The notes under the pieces were generated by a model. The model made no database searches and was not told the origin of the DNA. It was given only the letters and a program-made list of their open reading frames with translations. From Ustulina deusta (taxonomy: Eukaryota; Ascomycota; Sordariomycetes; Xylariales; Xylariaceae), in contig JAJNNX010000018.1 in assembly GCA_023159155.1 (NCBI GenBank), positions 744,001-808,000 on the forward strand: a DNA stretch of 64,000 nucleotides, in the 5' to 3' direction. Shown here in pieces: positions 35,829 through 48,385 of the stretch (its first letter is position 1; every line of letters starts with the position of its first letter). The position numbers and the translations under genes were made by a program.

Positions 35829-38800
35829 ATGGGCCAACGAGCTAACACATTGTCCAGGAGCGCCGGCTCTATTACTCCGCAGCCGCTTTTGCAAGACACA
35901 GATCACGATGCTCTCTTCTTACCTACAAATAGTCATGTCTACCTCACACATACCAAAGATGGAAAACCAGCTCTTGGTCGGAAGAAAACCGGCAAGCTTC
36001 TGCAAGACTTCGGGTTCGACATTCTAGGGCAAAGCTTTGGCATTCCATCTCGCAAGGATTATGAAGGACAGGCCCGACCGCTGAGTACTACATCTCAGAG
36101 TTCAGGCTTAATTACTGCCCAAGCTACACCTCGACGAAGTCGAGAAGCATATGTGTATGATGATACCGAGTCACCCGAGGCCTGCCGCAAGGCAAATAGC
36201 ATACACTCCTCGTCCACGACTCCCCCCGGCGCAATGGCCCGATGCAATGACAAAGGTATTTCAAACTGGTATCAGCACGAGGCATACAGAGCGAATCCAT
36301 CGTTCCTGAAGCCGCAAGCACTCAACCAGCGTCACATCCCACCTCCACCACCTCCACCTCCATCCGTTGTGGGCTGGAATAAACACGCAACGGCGAATAC
36401 CGGCGTAGCTCCCATTCCAATGAATTACTATAGCGCAGCTTATCAGCCTACTCGTTTGCCTAGCTATCCTTACAACAATACCGCCATGTTCCAGAGCGTT
36501 CCGAATTGGGCAAATCTGCAACATCCTATGCCAGCTCGATACCCTGATCATTTGGGAATCTCAGTACCTCAAGGTCTCGCAATGCCTGTGCTTCCACATC
36601 ACCAGCAATTCAGACAAACCCAACCGACCCAGTTGCCGCACACGCAACCTATACCGGCTATTCACCCAGCCAATATACCTCCACCTCCACCTCCACCTCC
36701 ACAGCAAGGATGGCTCCAGGCCTACACCATGGCGACTGACCCGAAAAGAAAATCTCGACAGGACACGAAACAGGTCGGGAACGCTAGAGCGGCCGTGAAA
36801 GAATTGTATCGAGATGGAAGCCCTCCTAGGGAGGCTGGACAGGCGCATGAGAAACCCAAATATAATGAAGACGTGAGACAACGTCTGAGTAAACGCATCC
36901 GTCATGTTCATGTCTGCGCCGGATGTGGTAAGAAGCGGTCTACGCGATACCAGAGGGCACATCCTCTAAAGAGAGGGGAGATACCAGCGTTGAATTATTG
37001 CTACAGCTGCCTAAAAGATGCGGCAGATACAGATTGCGAAACCTCTGATGGGGACGGCGTTAGCGGCCCTTCCTATAGAACGGTCTGTACTGAACACATG
37101 CCATCCGTCACTCACAGGAGACTAACATAGTATAGCAGAATCGCAAAGATGCCAGTGTGCCTTGGCCGAGTTCCGATGAGGGGCACACTATTGCCGACGG
37201 CCAATATATTTACGAGCAGTCTCGCCACGGGCCTCGTTGGGTTAAGAAGTCTGTCCAATTTGGACCTCTCTCTCGACTTTTCTCCCGTAGAGTTGCCTCC
37301 AATCCTTTCCCTCCACCACCACGGTCAGTCTCTTCCGCCGAAGAGTCAAGGTCAAGAGCCTCGTCACCCGTATCAGATTCGTATGCAACCCATTCTGTTC
37401 GCAGAACCCCTGGATCATCAGTTCGCCGCGGTTATGACAGGGCCAATAGCGGGACTGTTCAGTCAGCCGAGTCAGCGGCTCTGCCTCGGCGGAAACGCGA
37501 TAATGCGGATCCATGGAGTAAAAAGCACGGTTCGCCCCTCGTGCCCAGAGAGAAAGAGCCTGGCAAGGCTAAGAATGAGAAAATTCGAACTACGAGTAAT
37601 GACAAGCCGGCTTTGGCTCGACCTCGCACTCGCATTCCACGGCCACGGCCACGGCCACAGTCTAGATCAATTGACATTGACATTTCCCAGCCAGTGGATG
37701 TGGGTGATTTGGCGAATGTTCTCGGTAGCTCGCTTCGTTTAGACACAAGTGGTGTTACGATGATGACCCCGATATCACAACCTGCTGGAGTGGAAACATT
37801 TTCAAACCCTCCAAACAGAACCCTTCCCAACAAGACACGCAGAACTGCAAAGCAAACAAATACTCAAGATGCTACCAGCGAAGGAGTAAAGAAGCGCTGC
37901 CCATCTTCATCGGAAACCGCCAATTATACCGAAGTACCTAGTGATGCTAACGGTCTTGGTGCGCAACCCTTCGTGGACAAGTCTTGGAGAACACCGGTAG
38001 CTGCAGGCTCGGATGTCGTGTTAAAAGAGACTACCGACAAGCCCACTGACTACTCCAATCCTAAGTCCCCTTCTATTCAGCCCCACGTCCCGGACCACAA
38101 TCCTCAGATCAATCTGGAGCAAACAGAGACCATCTACCAACTTCACGGTTCTGAAAAGGGCAGACGACAGCGGCCGAGTGATAACATACAGAACGTAGCT
38201 GGCGCGTCCAAGGCCGCCTTCAACTGGGATGAGCCACTGACGCCCATGGATATGCCCTACACCGGCGATTCCCATTCCCCTCGCGTCATGAGCGACTCAT
38301 GGTCAAGTTACCAAACGGATATGGAGCGAGAGGCAGAGGAGATGGCTGAGCGAGACCTGGCGTTTGCGGGTAAGCTCTTCGATAGCCTCTCAGGCTCCTT
38401 TGGTGGCTCAGCGACCTCCGCCCCTCCAGTGTCTAGTTTTGTCACGACAAGTAACATGTCGATAGTGAGCTATGATTCCGACTCGGACCACAGCGACGGC
38501 GATATTGCCACACCCAGCATCACAGAGGTTGAAGTAAGGGAGTGCGCAGAGGTCAATAAGCCTATCAGGCGAATTGGTACGTTTTGGCATTGTATAATTG
38601 AGTTTCATTGATCGTTGAAGTTTTCTAACAGTCTATGCAGAGTTCTCAAGCGAGAAAGAACAACGGCAGAAATTTGTAAAATCAAAATTATGTACTGAGC
38701 TCACCATCGCCCATGCTGAGCATTCAAGTAGCCACATGGCCGAGCTTTCAGACCACCAGAAGAATAACCTGTACAACAAGCCAGAGGGCAGAGAAGACGA

Positions 38801-38951
38801 AGATGATAATGTTGACTACTTTCCGTCGCCTGTTGGGTCTTCCCTTGTTGGCCACACTGGACATTCAACGGACGAGCTTGTACGAAATTCTCCTGCTCAG
38901 ATAGCCGATGGCTATCCCTTGCGCGGCTTTAGGCGGCTTTTGTCAGCTTGA
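35829..38951 (+). CDS. uncharacterised fungal protein with a CxxC...CxxC zinc-binding-like motif
   Basis: Three exons, 35829-37082, 37139-38576 and 38641-38951, give about 1000 residues. I do not recognise a characterised family. The only folded-looking element is a cysteine motif at residues 363-394: CAGCGKKRSTRYQRAHP followed by YCYSC, spacing C-x2-C-x24-C-x2-C, preceded by a basic helix-like stretch (RQRLSKRIRHVHV). It is a candidate zinc ribbon. Two eight-proline runs (HIPPPPPPPP and NIPPPPPPPP) lie on the N-terminal side; the rest is Ser/Pro/Arg-rich. A block after the first splice (HTIADGQYIYEQSRHGPRWVKKSV) looks conserved. The last exon ends PLRGFRRLLSA. There is no signal peptide or membrane segment. 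The start at 35829 is the first ATG in frame and is inferred. Confidence 0.72.
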
Positions 38952-40378
38952 TCAGACCGCTTTTTTTAATTCATCAACGACCCGAACTGATGGCGAGACC
39001 AACAATCCACCAGCTATTGCCATGAGAGCTAGTGGCAAGTACGATGACTGGACATGTTGAAGACCACATTGTTTGATTACTGCGGGAGCTCGATCCTGCT
39101 ACTATACATTTGTTACAATACCATGTTTGATGAAACGTTTCGTCAAACAGCTTTGACTTGTTCTTGCTCGGTTCTGCCTAGAGAGCATGACTGAAGGAGA
39201 GCACAAACAAGCACAAAAGGATAAAACACACGAGATGACATGGAAAGGACAGAGACCAAAATGCGGGCCAGGGACCTCAAGGGACCTCCTCATATATATT
39301 GATAGCAAAAAAAAAAAGATGTGTACGGCGTGGACTTCCGGAGGCGGTGCGGAGGATGGAATGTCGCAACGAAAAGGGAAATACAGGCAAGAAGCATTGG
39401 CCTGTTTTGTTATCCTGCTTACTGTGGCGATATTAACTTTTGCCTCGACTTTGCAGCCCTAACAATAGATGCATGAATTGTATTCTGTAGTACCTACTTG
39501 ACGTCCCTATTATTGCTGATGTGTTTGTTACTGCCAGGAGAGCCTAAATTCGGACCCGTGTCTGGATCATAACTTGTCGGCAAGTACAATAGGTACTACC
39601 TATGAAGCCAGGCGAGAGACTGACTTCTAGATCATGCCTCTAGGAGTGGTTAAATACGTAAATAACCATGCGTACCTAATCATCCTCCCATATGATGCAC
39701 GCGGCGTATAGGCGATGGTCACATTCTCTGCACAGCCAGCATAAACCTATCTATCTATCTATCTACCACTTGGCCGCTGGGTTCGAAGAGTTCGGCGGTT
39801 TTTTTTTTTTCGTTCCAAGCCAATTTTTTATATCCGAATGTTTACGGACAGGTTCTCATCAACAGACGCGATACTCGCCTAGCTAGGTAGAGCGAGCGCC
39901 TTTGAATATTGGAGGCCCTGGGGTTACGAAATGAGGTCACTATGTGGCTCTAATAGCGGATTTCTTCTTCTATGGCCATTCTTCAATCTCCAATTTTGAA
40001 GTTTCTTTTCTTGGTGTCGGCATACAATTTAAGCAAACCCCCGGCATTGAGATACAAACAAAAAGAAACGGCTGAAGTTTGTTATTACTGCCTATCTTAT
40101 TTTCAAACACATTTATATAGGCCGCCGAGCTCTACAACATGTGTTTTCAGCTTATGTTAGGCAGACTTCTTCTCCAGAGCGGAACACAGAACTGTTAAAT
40201 CTGTCTAGATATGGAGAACTCATTCGTTTATTCACTTTTTTACAATGTGCGCCACGCTTACGGAGGCTGCTTTTGTCTTCCAATTAACCGCCCGAAATAC
40301 ATTGGTGAGTAATGTCTTCACAAATGGCCCACTTGGACCCCTTAGTGGCAGAGTGAAAATCTCGTGACATTCCCCCCT
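38952..40378. other. intergenic region, convergent 3' ends
   Basis: About 1.4 kb between the CxxC protein gene (+) and STT3 (-). An ATG-initiated 91-codon frame (39187-39462) with a hydrophobic C-terminus crosses a run of 12 A and has no family support. Contains TCTATCTA and poly-T tracts (39750-39810). Confidence 0.4.
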
Positions 40379-42905
40379 TTACTCTGTCCTGAGCACTCTT
40401 GGCCCACGCTTCTTAATGGCCTTCTTTTTCTTATGGCCCCTTTCAAATGAAGCTGCGGCGGCATGGTCTCGTCCAATGTTGTCAAGGTCTTTGACCTTAT
40501 AAATTCGGATGATCCAGTTCTCTGACGTGTAAGCTTCCTCCAAGCTGTTGAGAATAGGACTCTGATCAGGGAGTCGTGCACCGCGTACACGGTCCTGGGC
40601 TTGTCCCGGAGGAAACAGTGAGGCATAGTTGTAGTATGACATCTTATACCTATCCAAATCATCAGCTAATGCTCATACGCTCCAGAGTCGACTCAACTTA
40701 CATCAAGCTATTCTTCATAGTCTCCGAGGCATCGGCGTCAACCTTGTACTCGCCACGAGGAGTGAAGAAGTCGCGCTCTTTGACCTCATCCGGCCAGATG
40801 CCCTCGGCGATTCTTACCATCCACAGGAACTTATTGATATCATCACCGGAGTAACCGAGAAGGCCGCCAAAGACGACCAAGACGTAGTCGACCTCGTGCT
40901 GGCGCATGATGGGATAGGCGACTTCTTCGCGGGAACTCATCGCCTTGCCGACAGTAGCAATATGTGTGTTGTTCCAAGTATTATTGTCGACCAAGGTAGG
41001 CCGATCAGCCATTCCACCAATTTGATAGCCGTAGTCCCACCACGACATGATCTTGGCGTCTTCCTTGGTATTTTGTCGAAGCCACTGGTAAGCCTCACGA
41101 TAGTCATCAATGATGTGCTGGCTACCATCCGGCATCCGGCTCGCCAATACGACTGAGGGGGAAGAGTATGCATTGGAAGTGACCCAGGTGCAATGTTGAA
41201 CGAAAATAAGGAGGAAGAGTGTCATGGCGCCGGCGATGAAAGCCTTGGACAAGACATTGTAAATACCAACCACGGGTTGAGAGGCTGACCGCAGCGAACT
41301 CTGCTTGGATGACTTCTTGGCGGCCCCGTCCGAGGATTCTTCTTCCTTGTTGTCGACAATCTCAGGAGACTTGTATTGGAGATATGTATCGAGGAGCTGA
41401 GACGTAGCGATTGCAGCAGCGACGCACACAACGGGTGTGAGAGTAAGCATCAAGCGCACCATGACGCCCGCAAAGTAGCTGGCAGACAGAGCATAAATAA
41501 TAACAAACACATGCTCGTCCTCGAGTCTTTGGAAGCACATGTATACACCAGCTGGGAATAGCCAGATCAACATGTTAAGGTCGAAGAAGAAAGCTGGCCA
41601 GGCAGTTGGTTGATGTTCTGAGACGGATGCAATGATGGGGATATGGATCTTGGCATATCCAGTATCCCAAAGGGAGTAGAATCGACCGGACCAGGGCGCA
41701 ATATAACCTCCAGCTGTGAGACCAACGAGACCCAGTAGACTAACCCCGAAGATGCCACCTAAACCTACATATAAGAAGGTTTGGAATTGGCGACTTGGAA
41801 CAGCGGATCGAACATATTCGAGGAAGGCGACAAGTTGGAGGAAGCCAAATATGCCTAATTGGTGTTAGTAAGGTAACTGTAAGTATCGAGTCGTGGCGCG
41901 GAACATGATATTCACCTAGCGCGGGCATATGTTCGCTAGTACGAACGGGCAAGAAGCCAACAAAAGGAACCTGCATGCTAGCTAGTGTCCCTAGAGCATA
42001 CCACGTGGTGTATGCGACGTAGAGGCGCAGGCTGAACCTTCCCATACAAATGAGGACAAAAGCATGGAGCGGGACGAGGCAAGTAATGAAGGCGTAGCCC
42101 CCCCATGAGGCTACCATGTAGCCGTAGAAGAGAGCACAGAGAGCGCCCCAGAGGACAGAGCCCAGCTTTAGGGCCTTGATCCACAGAAAGAAGGTGAAGA
42201 CGAGGAGGAAGATGGCGATAGCTTCGTTATCGTAGGAGCCGGCGACAGAGCGCGAGATGTAACCCGGGGTGATGCCCATAAAGGCGGCGGCGAGAAGGCC
42301 GGCGGACGAGGAGGTTGTCATCTCATTGGTGAGGAGGTAGGCAGCGTAGGCAGTCAGGCCAGAGAAGGCCGGGGCTAACAGCACGCAGATGTTTCGAATA
42401 TCGACGGGGACGGTGAGGAAGCGGAGCAGGTGGTAGATGGCGCCGCTGGTGACCATGAGGCCGGGGTACAGAGTGCCGCCAGTGACGCGTCCCAGAGGAT
42501 GCCATGTTCGATCGTCAAACCAGTCCCAGAACTGGTAGAATCCGTTGGCGACGAGGTATTTGGTGGCCCGGAAGTTGAACCACGGATCGACTGCAGCGAG
42601 GATTAGTTGGAGTGGGAGACAGACAGACAGAGAGGAGGAGAGAGAGAGAGACTTGCATTCGTGGATGATGCTCTCAAAGCCTATACGAAACGACACACAG
42701 ATTCAATTAGCCAAGGCCCAGATCCGCCACCAGGTGGCCGGACAGGAATGCACATACGTATGACGGAGAAGAGACGGCTCGCAACGGCGGCGGCGGCGAT
42801 GATGGCCAGGATGATGACCTTCAACAGTGTCTTGGTGCTCTCGTTCTTGCCGAGCGAGACCAGCAGCTCGGTGGCTTGCGAGCTGGCGCCTTGAGCGGCG
42901 GCCAT
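40379..42905 (-). CDS. STT3: oligosaccharyltransferase catalytic subunit STT3
   Basis: Five exons on the minus strand, 42905-42758, 42680-42657, 42590-41916, 41854-40702 and 40649-40379, give about 756 residues. STT3 transfers the lipid-linked glycan to Asn-X-Ser/Thr sites in the ER lumen. Motifs are FESIIHEFDPWFNFRATKYL (catalytic Asp of the first loop, spliced across exons 2 and 3), GRVTGGTLYPGL, GSYDNEAIAIFLL, EHQPTAWPAFFFDL and the signature WWDYGYQIGGMADRPTLVDNNTW, split here as SWWDYGYQIGG and NNTWNNTHIATVG. Many hydrophobic segments are visible. The lysine-rich C-terminus (GHKKKKAIKKRG) faces the cytosol in homologues. Exon 2 is only 24 bases. The intron after it starts with GC (AT|GCAAGT) and ends CTGCAG; only this donor keeps the FDPWFN frame. 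Confidence 0.95.
42591..42656 (-). other. GC-AG intron of STT3
   Basis: Donor GCAAGT, acceptor CTGCAG, 66 bases, with a CT-rich middle and CTAATC as the likely branch site. The phase (one base before, two after) makes TTT of HEFDPWFN. The only nearby GT (five bases into the intron) would shift the frame. Confidence 0.85.
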
Positions 42906-44444
42906 TGTGCGGAGAGGGTGCGACGATGCGACGATGCCGTGGTGGAGGGCCTCACATCTATCTATGTTGGCATGAGTGAATTGGGTTTGGGAGGTAAAGG
43001 TAGAGGTTGTTTGGTGGAGGTGCTGGAGAATTGAAGATTGGATACGCTGCTGGAAGCTACCTGTCTCTCTAGAAGTACAGGTATCCAACTTGCATGTTTG
43101 CTCTGCGATGCGTGCTTGGCAGTGGTCCCTGTTTGCTGGTACCGCCGGGTAGCGTGGGAGGGGACCGGGAGAGGACAGCTGGAGCTTTCACTAAACACGT
43201 AATTTGCATGTGGCTAGGTACAGTACTTGGGTACCTAGTTACATTGAAGGTTAGGTACAGGCTGGCTGATCTGCCACACTTCATTGGAGCGTATCGGTCG
43301 ACTAGGGCTTGTTTGTCATATTGTCATCCGTGCACTCTATTCAATATTGACATTGACGTGAGTTTCTGTAACTGCATCTTGTATACATCCATATATATGA
43401 AGGTACCTTCTGTTGAACCTGTATCCTAGGTACCTACATGTAGATCACTAGGTCTGCTGTATATTTTCCTACTATCAACCACAACATTTCCACTCTTTGG
43501 AGGGTATCTTCAACTTTTCTGATATGCTATGCCTGTGAAGCTAGGTAGGTGCCTCACCCATCTTTGTGAATGGCTAACTCTTCTTTCATTTTCCTTACTC
43601 ACACAATAGTTGAGTTGTGAGCTTCTGGCAAACACAGTAGAACTAATTCTTATATATTGTGACCATAAAATAATACCGGGAATTACAGTCCCTGCTGGCC
43701 CCTTTGGTGCAATATTCATTTTCATGTGCTGAGTGAGGGTTAGCTTAACAAGAATGGAATAGAAACGTAACCCAAGCCGCTCGCCTCAATGTATTAGCAT
43801 TGAGATTGAACCAACAAGCCAGAGAACATCAACCTCCAAATATCCGTTGCCTTTCCCGTGTATGCTCTACAAAATAGCGCGTGCTGTCGATATAAAGAGC
43901 CTACTTCTATGTCTCGGCTTCCAGCCTGTTGTAAAAATAATCCTGCCACTCTTCAAGGCCCCCTGTAATGATCGTGACCAACACCAAACAAGTATATGCA
44001 GACAATATTTCGCAGTGCATAAGTTGGGTATCAAACAGGGATAACTTACAGGTAATTATCTATCGAATCGTCCGAGCTTGTAGATCAACTGCGGATTTCA
44101 AAAAAGTATTCGTGATCCATATGGCGAACACAATGATCAAGTGTGACCTTGTCGAGACATCTGGAAAGTCTTAATTGGTATAAGCGTAGGTGTACACAGA
44201 GAACACAAGGAAATCTATCCAGTGGCTTCTCTGGAAGCGATGCAATCATACAATCATGGGGTTCGAGGCGAGGCAGGCTGTTCCGCAGTAGTGCAGGGAG
44301 ATATGTAGTAAGGATAGAGCCTTATTTCGCCATCCCTCTCATTAAAACTCTCAGCTTCAGCCTCGGCCCCGAGTGTCCTTTGTTCTCCCCAGTCTATTCC
44401 ATGTCCGATTTGCTCCGTGTCTAAAGTATATCTTGTGAAGCGCG
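42906..44444. other. intergenic region
   Basis: About 1.5 kb upstream of STT3 and downstream of ATP synthase e. It has TACCTAGGTA-like words (43213-43260, 43405-43445, 43540). No gene seen. Confidence 0.4.
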
Positions 44445-44876
44445 TCAGGCCTTCTGTTCCATCAGAGCGTTCAAATAGGCTTCCAGGTCGAATTTTGAGT
44501 CCATTGGGTCTTGGTTCACTGGATCGAGGTTAGTTTCTCACGCGATCCTTTTTGACAGTCCAAGAAAGCGATGGACGAGAAGGACTTACGGCCACTCTTC
44601 TCCGACGTAGCTGCCACGGGAGGGTTCTTGGACTTGGAGTATTCGGCCTTGGCCTGCTCTATTAAACGTTGCTTGTGCTCATATTCCTTCTTTGCGGCGG
44701 CGGCGCGTTGCGAGGCGGTAATCGATCGCTGATGAGTGAAGCCGTAGAAGACACCGAAGGCAAGGGCGGAGTACCGAAGCACCTATGGTGAAAAAGACAT
44801 TGTCAACAACTGCTGTTACTCGCTCATCTGCACTCGCAGGGTTATTACATACGTTGACTCCCGAGGTGGCAGACAT
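44445..44876 (-). CDS. ATP21: mitochondrial ATP synthase subunit e
   Basis: Three exons, 44876-44853, 44782-44590 and 44518-44445, give 96 residues, the usual length. Subunit e (Tim11/Atp21) is a small inner-membrane subunit of F1Fo ATP synthase needed for dimer formation and cristae shape. The start MSATSGVNVLRYSALAFGV, then FYGFTHQRSITASQRAAAAKKEY, matches filamentous-fungal subunit e. It includes a membrane segment with a Gly-rich face (the GFxxG dimerisation motif appears here as FGVFYG). The coiled Ala/Lys-rich middle and the C-terminal DPMDSKFDLEAYLNAL complete the match. The first exon is just 24 bases. Confidence 0.93.
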
Positions 44877-45686
44877 TGTCGGTGCGGGTGATTTTCGCGC
44901 AATTGGTCCTGATAGAGGAAACAGGGGGAATTGGTGCACGATGCGCACGTCGTGGAGGAGGTGAATTGATGGCCTTGCCGATGAAGCACCGCCGAATCAA
45001 GCCGGTATGTGCAGGCAGCGCTGAGGACGTGTGGACCAAGATACGTGCGTGATGTTGGTAGGACGGGCGGGCTGCCGGACGGATGGTCAAATTCGAAAAT
45101 TATTAGACTCGGAAGTCTACGGTACGTATACGGTAATTCGACACAGCACAGGCTGGGACCTCAGCTCCAGCCATGCACTTAGGTATCTAGGGTAGGTACC
45201 TCCCGGGTTAGGCTAGCGAGAGGTACCTAAAGGTTTGAGAGGAGACCTGATAAGAAAATGTGCTTGTATGCGAGTCTATGTATTTATACCCACGGTCCGT
45301 GACCACGGTTATGCAACCTCGGCCTGGCAGGGATTACATTGGCTTGAGCTGGAACCCGCATCGGCCAAGACGTGTGCTTGATGCAGTGTCAAAGGGCAAT
45401 TTCAATTTCAGAAACGCGTCCATGACGGAATGCACCAGTAACAATCATCCAACGTAGACCATCACCCCGGCATGTCGTAGCACAAGGACACATGGTATCA
45501 GTCGCCGTTTGCCAACTTGTTGTCGCCTCTCTTGAAGACGCTTGCACCCAAACACGCCCGTCGTCCACTTCCGCACCCAAGCCAACCGCCCATCTCATCC
45601 CCGTGGTGTCTTGCCCTCGACGGTGTCCCGACCAAAGACTCCCTGGCCGACCGTAGACCCGGCAATGGGTCTGTGTCGACCACGCC
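44877..45686. other. divergent promoter region
   Basis: Lies between ATP synthase e (-) and dynein intermediate chain (+). It has a cluster of AGGTATCTAGG/AGGTACCTCC/AGGTACCTAAAG words at about 45178-45235. No gene seen. Confidence 0.4.
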
Positions 45687-47839
45687 ATGCAACAACGACG
45701 AGATGAGATCCTGGCCAAGAAGGCAAAGCTTGCCGAGCTCAAGCGCCAGCGAGAACTGAGGGTCACGCAGGGCAATGTCGGGCGGGTGAGCACAGGCGGC
45801 CTCATCGATGTATACCTAACTCCCTACTTCTCCGAGAGATGAGCTGACCCGTGTTGTTGTCCTCGCAGCTGGCGGCCCCTATTCCCGGCCACAAGAATGA
45901 CCGGAAACGAGAGATCGAGGACATGATCGAAAGGCTGGTAGGGGACAGTCGCCCCAGCTCTATCGCCGGCGCTGCGTCCCCCGGCCGTCGCGGTAGTCGC
46001 CCGAACAGCGTTCTCAGCGCCGGCGAGCTCAGTGCTGCTGAGAACTCGGAATACACATCGCCGACCAATGCCCAGCCCGGCTCCGCTATTCCCTCGCTGC
46101 CCCAAGTTTTGACCACCGTGCCTCTTCAGACGATCTACGAGTGCCCTCCGTCGCCCGTCAAGGAAACTTTTTCGTACAGCAAAGGTGTTCAGACGACGGA
46201 TGACTGGGCGCCGCCTGCTTCGCGTGCCCGTGCCTTCTCCGAACTCGAAGACGACGACTTATCTGCGCCTACTTCTACGCCGAGCAAGCGCATGAGCCGT
46301 TGGGGACGCGGTAGAGAGGAAGAGCTGCGCCAAAATATAAGGAAAGAGATCGAAGAAGAGCTCAAGGCTGCTCGTGAGCTCGTGACGGATGGAGTTCTCC
46401 AGTCTACCTCTGTGGTCACCTCTAATTTTCCTGCGAGAGCTTTGACTGCCGAAGAACTTGCTGCCGTGACCGCCTCTGACGAGTTCGTAGACTTTGTAGA
46501 GAGGTCGACGAAAGTGATTGAGCGTGCGCTTGACATGGGCAATGAATACGATATTTTGACAGATTACTCTCTGCAGGCTCATGACATCGAAGATGAGGAT
46601 GAGGAAGCGGGGAACACGGGCGGCAAGGGCCGGAGACGAGTGAAAGAAATCGTGCAATTCTATGACGATCGGTGGTCCAAGAAGCGCATGATCAGCAGCA
46701 TCGACTTCTCTCCCAAATACCCAGAGCTTGTGCTTGCTTCATACACAAAGAACCCGTCAGCGCCTCATGATCCCGATGGTATTGTCCAAGTGTGGAATCA
46801 GCACCTCTACGACCGGCCCGAATTTTTATTTCACGCCCAGTCTGATATTCTGGCCGCCAAGTTCTCCCCCTTTCATCCCAACCTTATCATCGGTGGCACA
46901 TATTCCGGGCAAGTGCTTCTATGGGATACACGCGCGAAGACGGCGCCTGTTCAAAAGACTCCACTCACAGGGTCGGGCCATTCACATCCAGTGTATTCAG
47001 TCGATATCGTTGGTACGCAAAACGCGAACAACATTATATCCGTCTCCACAGATGGCGCCCTATGCGTATGGAGTGTTGATATGCTCTCTCAACCGCAGGA
47101 GTCCCTAACCCTTACGGCCCCACCTCCAAATAAATTTGAGGATCTGGCCCCGACCACGATGGCGTTTCCTCATGCAGATCCTACCTACTTCTTGGTTGGC
47201 TCCGAAGAAGGACCCATCTACCCGTGTCACCGTTACGATCGTGCTGGGGCCAAAGCCGGTGTGGACTCTCGAGTCTCGTATAAGGGACACGCCGCGCCCG
47301 TCGTGAGCGTTAATTTCCACCCGGCGCGTGGGCCAGTTGATCTCGGGGATCTCATTCTGTCATCGTCACTGGATTGGTCCGTGAAGCTCTGGAAAGTGCG
47401 TGCGCCGGCTGCTACCAGCACCATCGTCGAGAGCGCCGGCACTGCCATCCCACCACTTCTTGAGTTCGTGCGCGAAGACGTCGTCTATGATGCCGCATGG
47501 TCTCCGGTACGTCCTGGTGTATTTGCCCTTGTCGACGGCGCCGGCTCCCTTGAATTGTGGGATATTACTGTTGAAACGGAAATCCCTGTCGCCAAGATCA
47601 GCCCTACACCCGGTAAGGGCGGCCGCCAGCTCTTAAGCAAGAGTTTAAATAAGGTTGCCTGGGAGACCACCGATGGAAAACGTCTGGCTACAGGTGGCAT
47701 TGACGCCGTCGTTAGTCTCTTTGAAGTCGGCCCAGATCTAGGTGGTAAGGAGTCTGTCCGGAGCGATGAGTGGACGAGCGTCAAGAAACTCGTGGCGAGG
47801 CTCGAGGCCGCCAGCGCCGGCGTCGTAGGTGTAGCATGA
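45687..47839 (+). CDS. cytoplasmic dynein 1 intermediate chain
   Basis: Two exons, 45687-45785 and 45869-47839, give about 689 residues. The intermediate chain scaffolds the dynein motor and binds dynactin. The start MQQRRDEILAKKAKLAELKR is the charged single helix that binds p150Glued. A second helix (HKNDRKREIEDMIERLV) fits the NudE/p150 site. FSYSKGVQTTDDW contains a QT-type site for the LC8 light chain. WD40 repeats fill the C-terminal half: SIDFSPKYPELVLASYTKN, DGIVQVWNQ, FHPNLIIGGTYSGQVLLWD, DLILSSSLDWSVKLWK, and LATGGIDAVVSLFEVG at the end. In filamentous fungi this protein is needed for nuclear migration and long-range transport. Intron 1 lies between the p150-binding helix and the linker. 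Confidence 0.94.
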
Positions 47840-48385
47840 ATCTACTCTAATCATTCTGTCCTTGGTGATTGCTTGCTTGGATCGGACAATGTCCGTCGGT
47901 AAAACGGAGTATGGAGTTGAAAACCATCTACTGCACATCCTGCACCTGTATTTATTTTGTATTATACCCCTGCTGGAACGCACGCTAGAGGACAGTGGTA
48001 TCTGTTCAGGACACGGCGTACACGTCTCATGGTAACGCTCAATGGTAGACAGATCTTGTACTCTCTGATTGCTTCCTAATGTTTCAGATCACTTGGCACG
48101 TAGCGCAGGTCGCCCGTTCCGGTCCCTGCTTTTAGTCAAATGTTGTGAGATGGGAGACCAACAATTGTAAGAGGGTGTTAATTTTATATTGCTGAATTAA
48201 TAATCTCAATAGCCTGTTCCTGTGTTCTGTGCTAATTCTGCGGGTTCGTATTGTTACATGGTACATCGTTAAGTTCCTACATGAAAGATACAGTCGCATT
48301 TAGAATACTATCTCGTGACATGCGAGTACGATCCTCCGCACGAAGAAACCCGGGCTTCGTTCGCTATAAAAACGTCCCTACACTT
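47840..48385. other. intergenic spacer, convergent 3' ends
   Basis: Separates the 3' ends of the dynein intermediate chain gene (+) and NUP159 (-). No gene seen. Confidence 0.4.

Noticed and set aside
39187..39462. 91-codon frame with a hydrophobic end
   Set aside because: Crosses an A-run, lies in the 3' region of the neighbouring gene and has no family support; a small membrane protein cannot be fully excluded.
41567..41758. Possible frameshift in STT3, because the open frames there look broken
   Set aside because: Direct reading shows an uninterrupted frame from 41854 to 40702; the gap was only a lack of an internal ATG.
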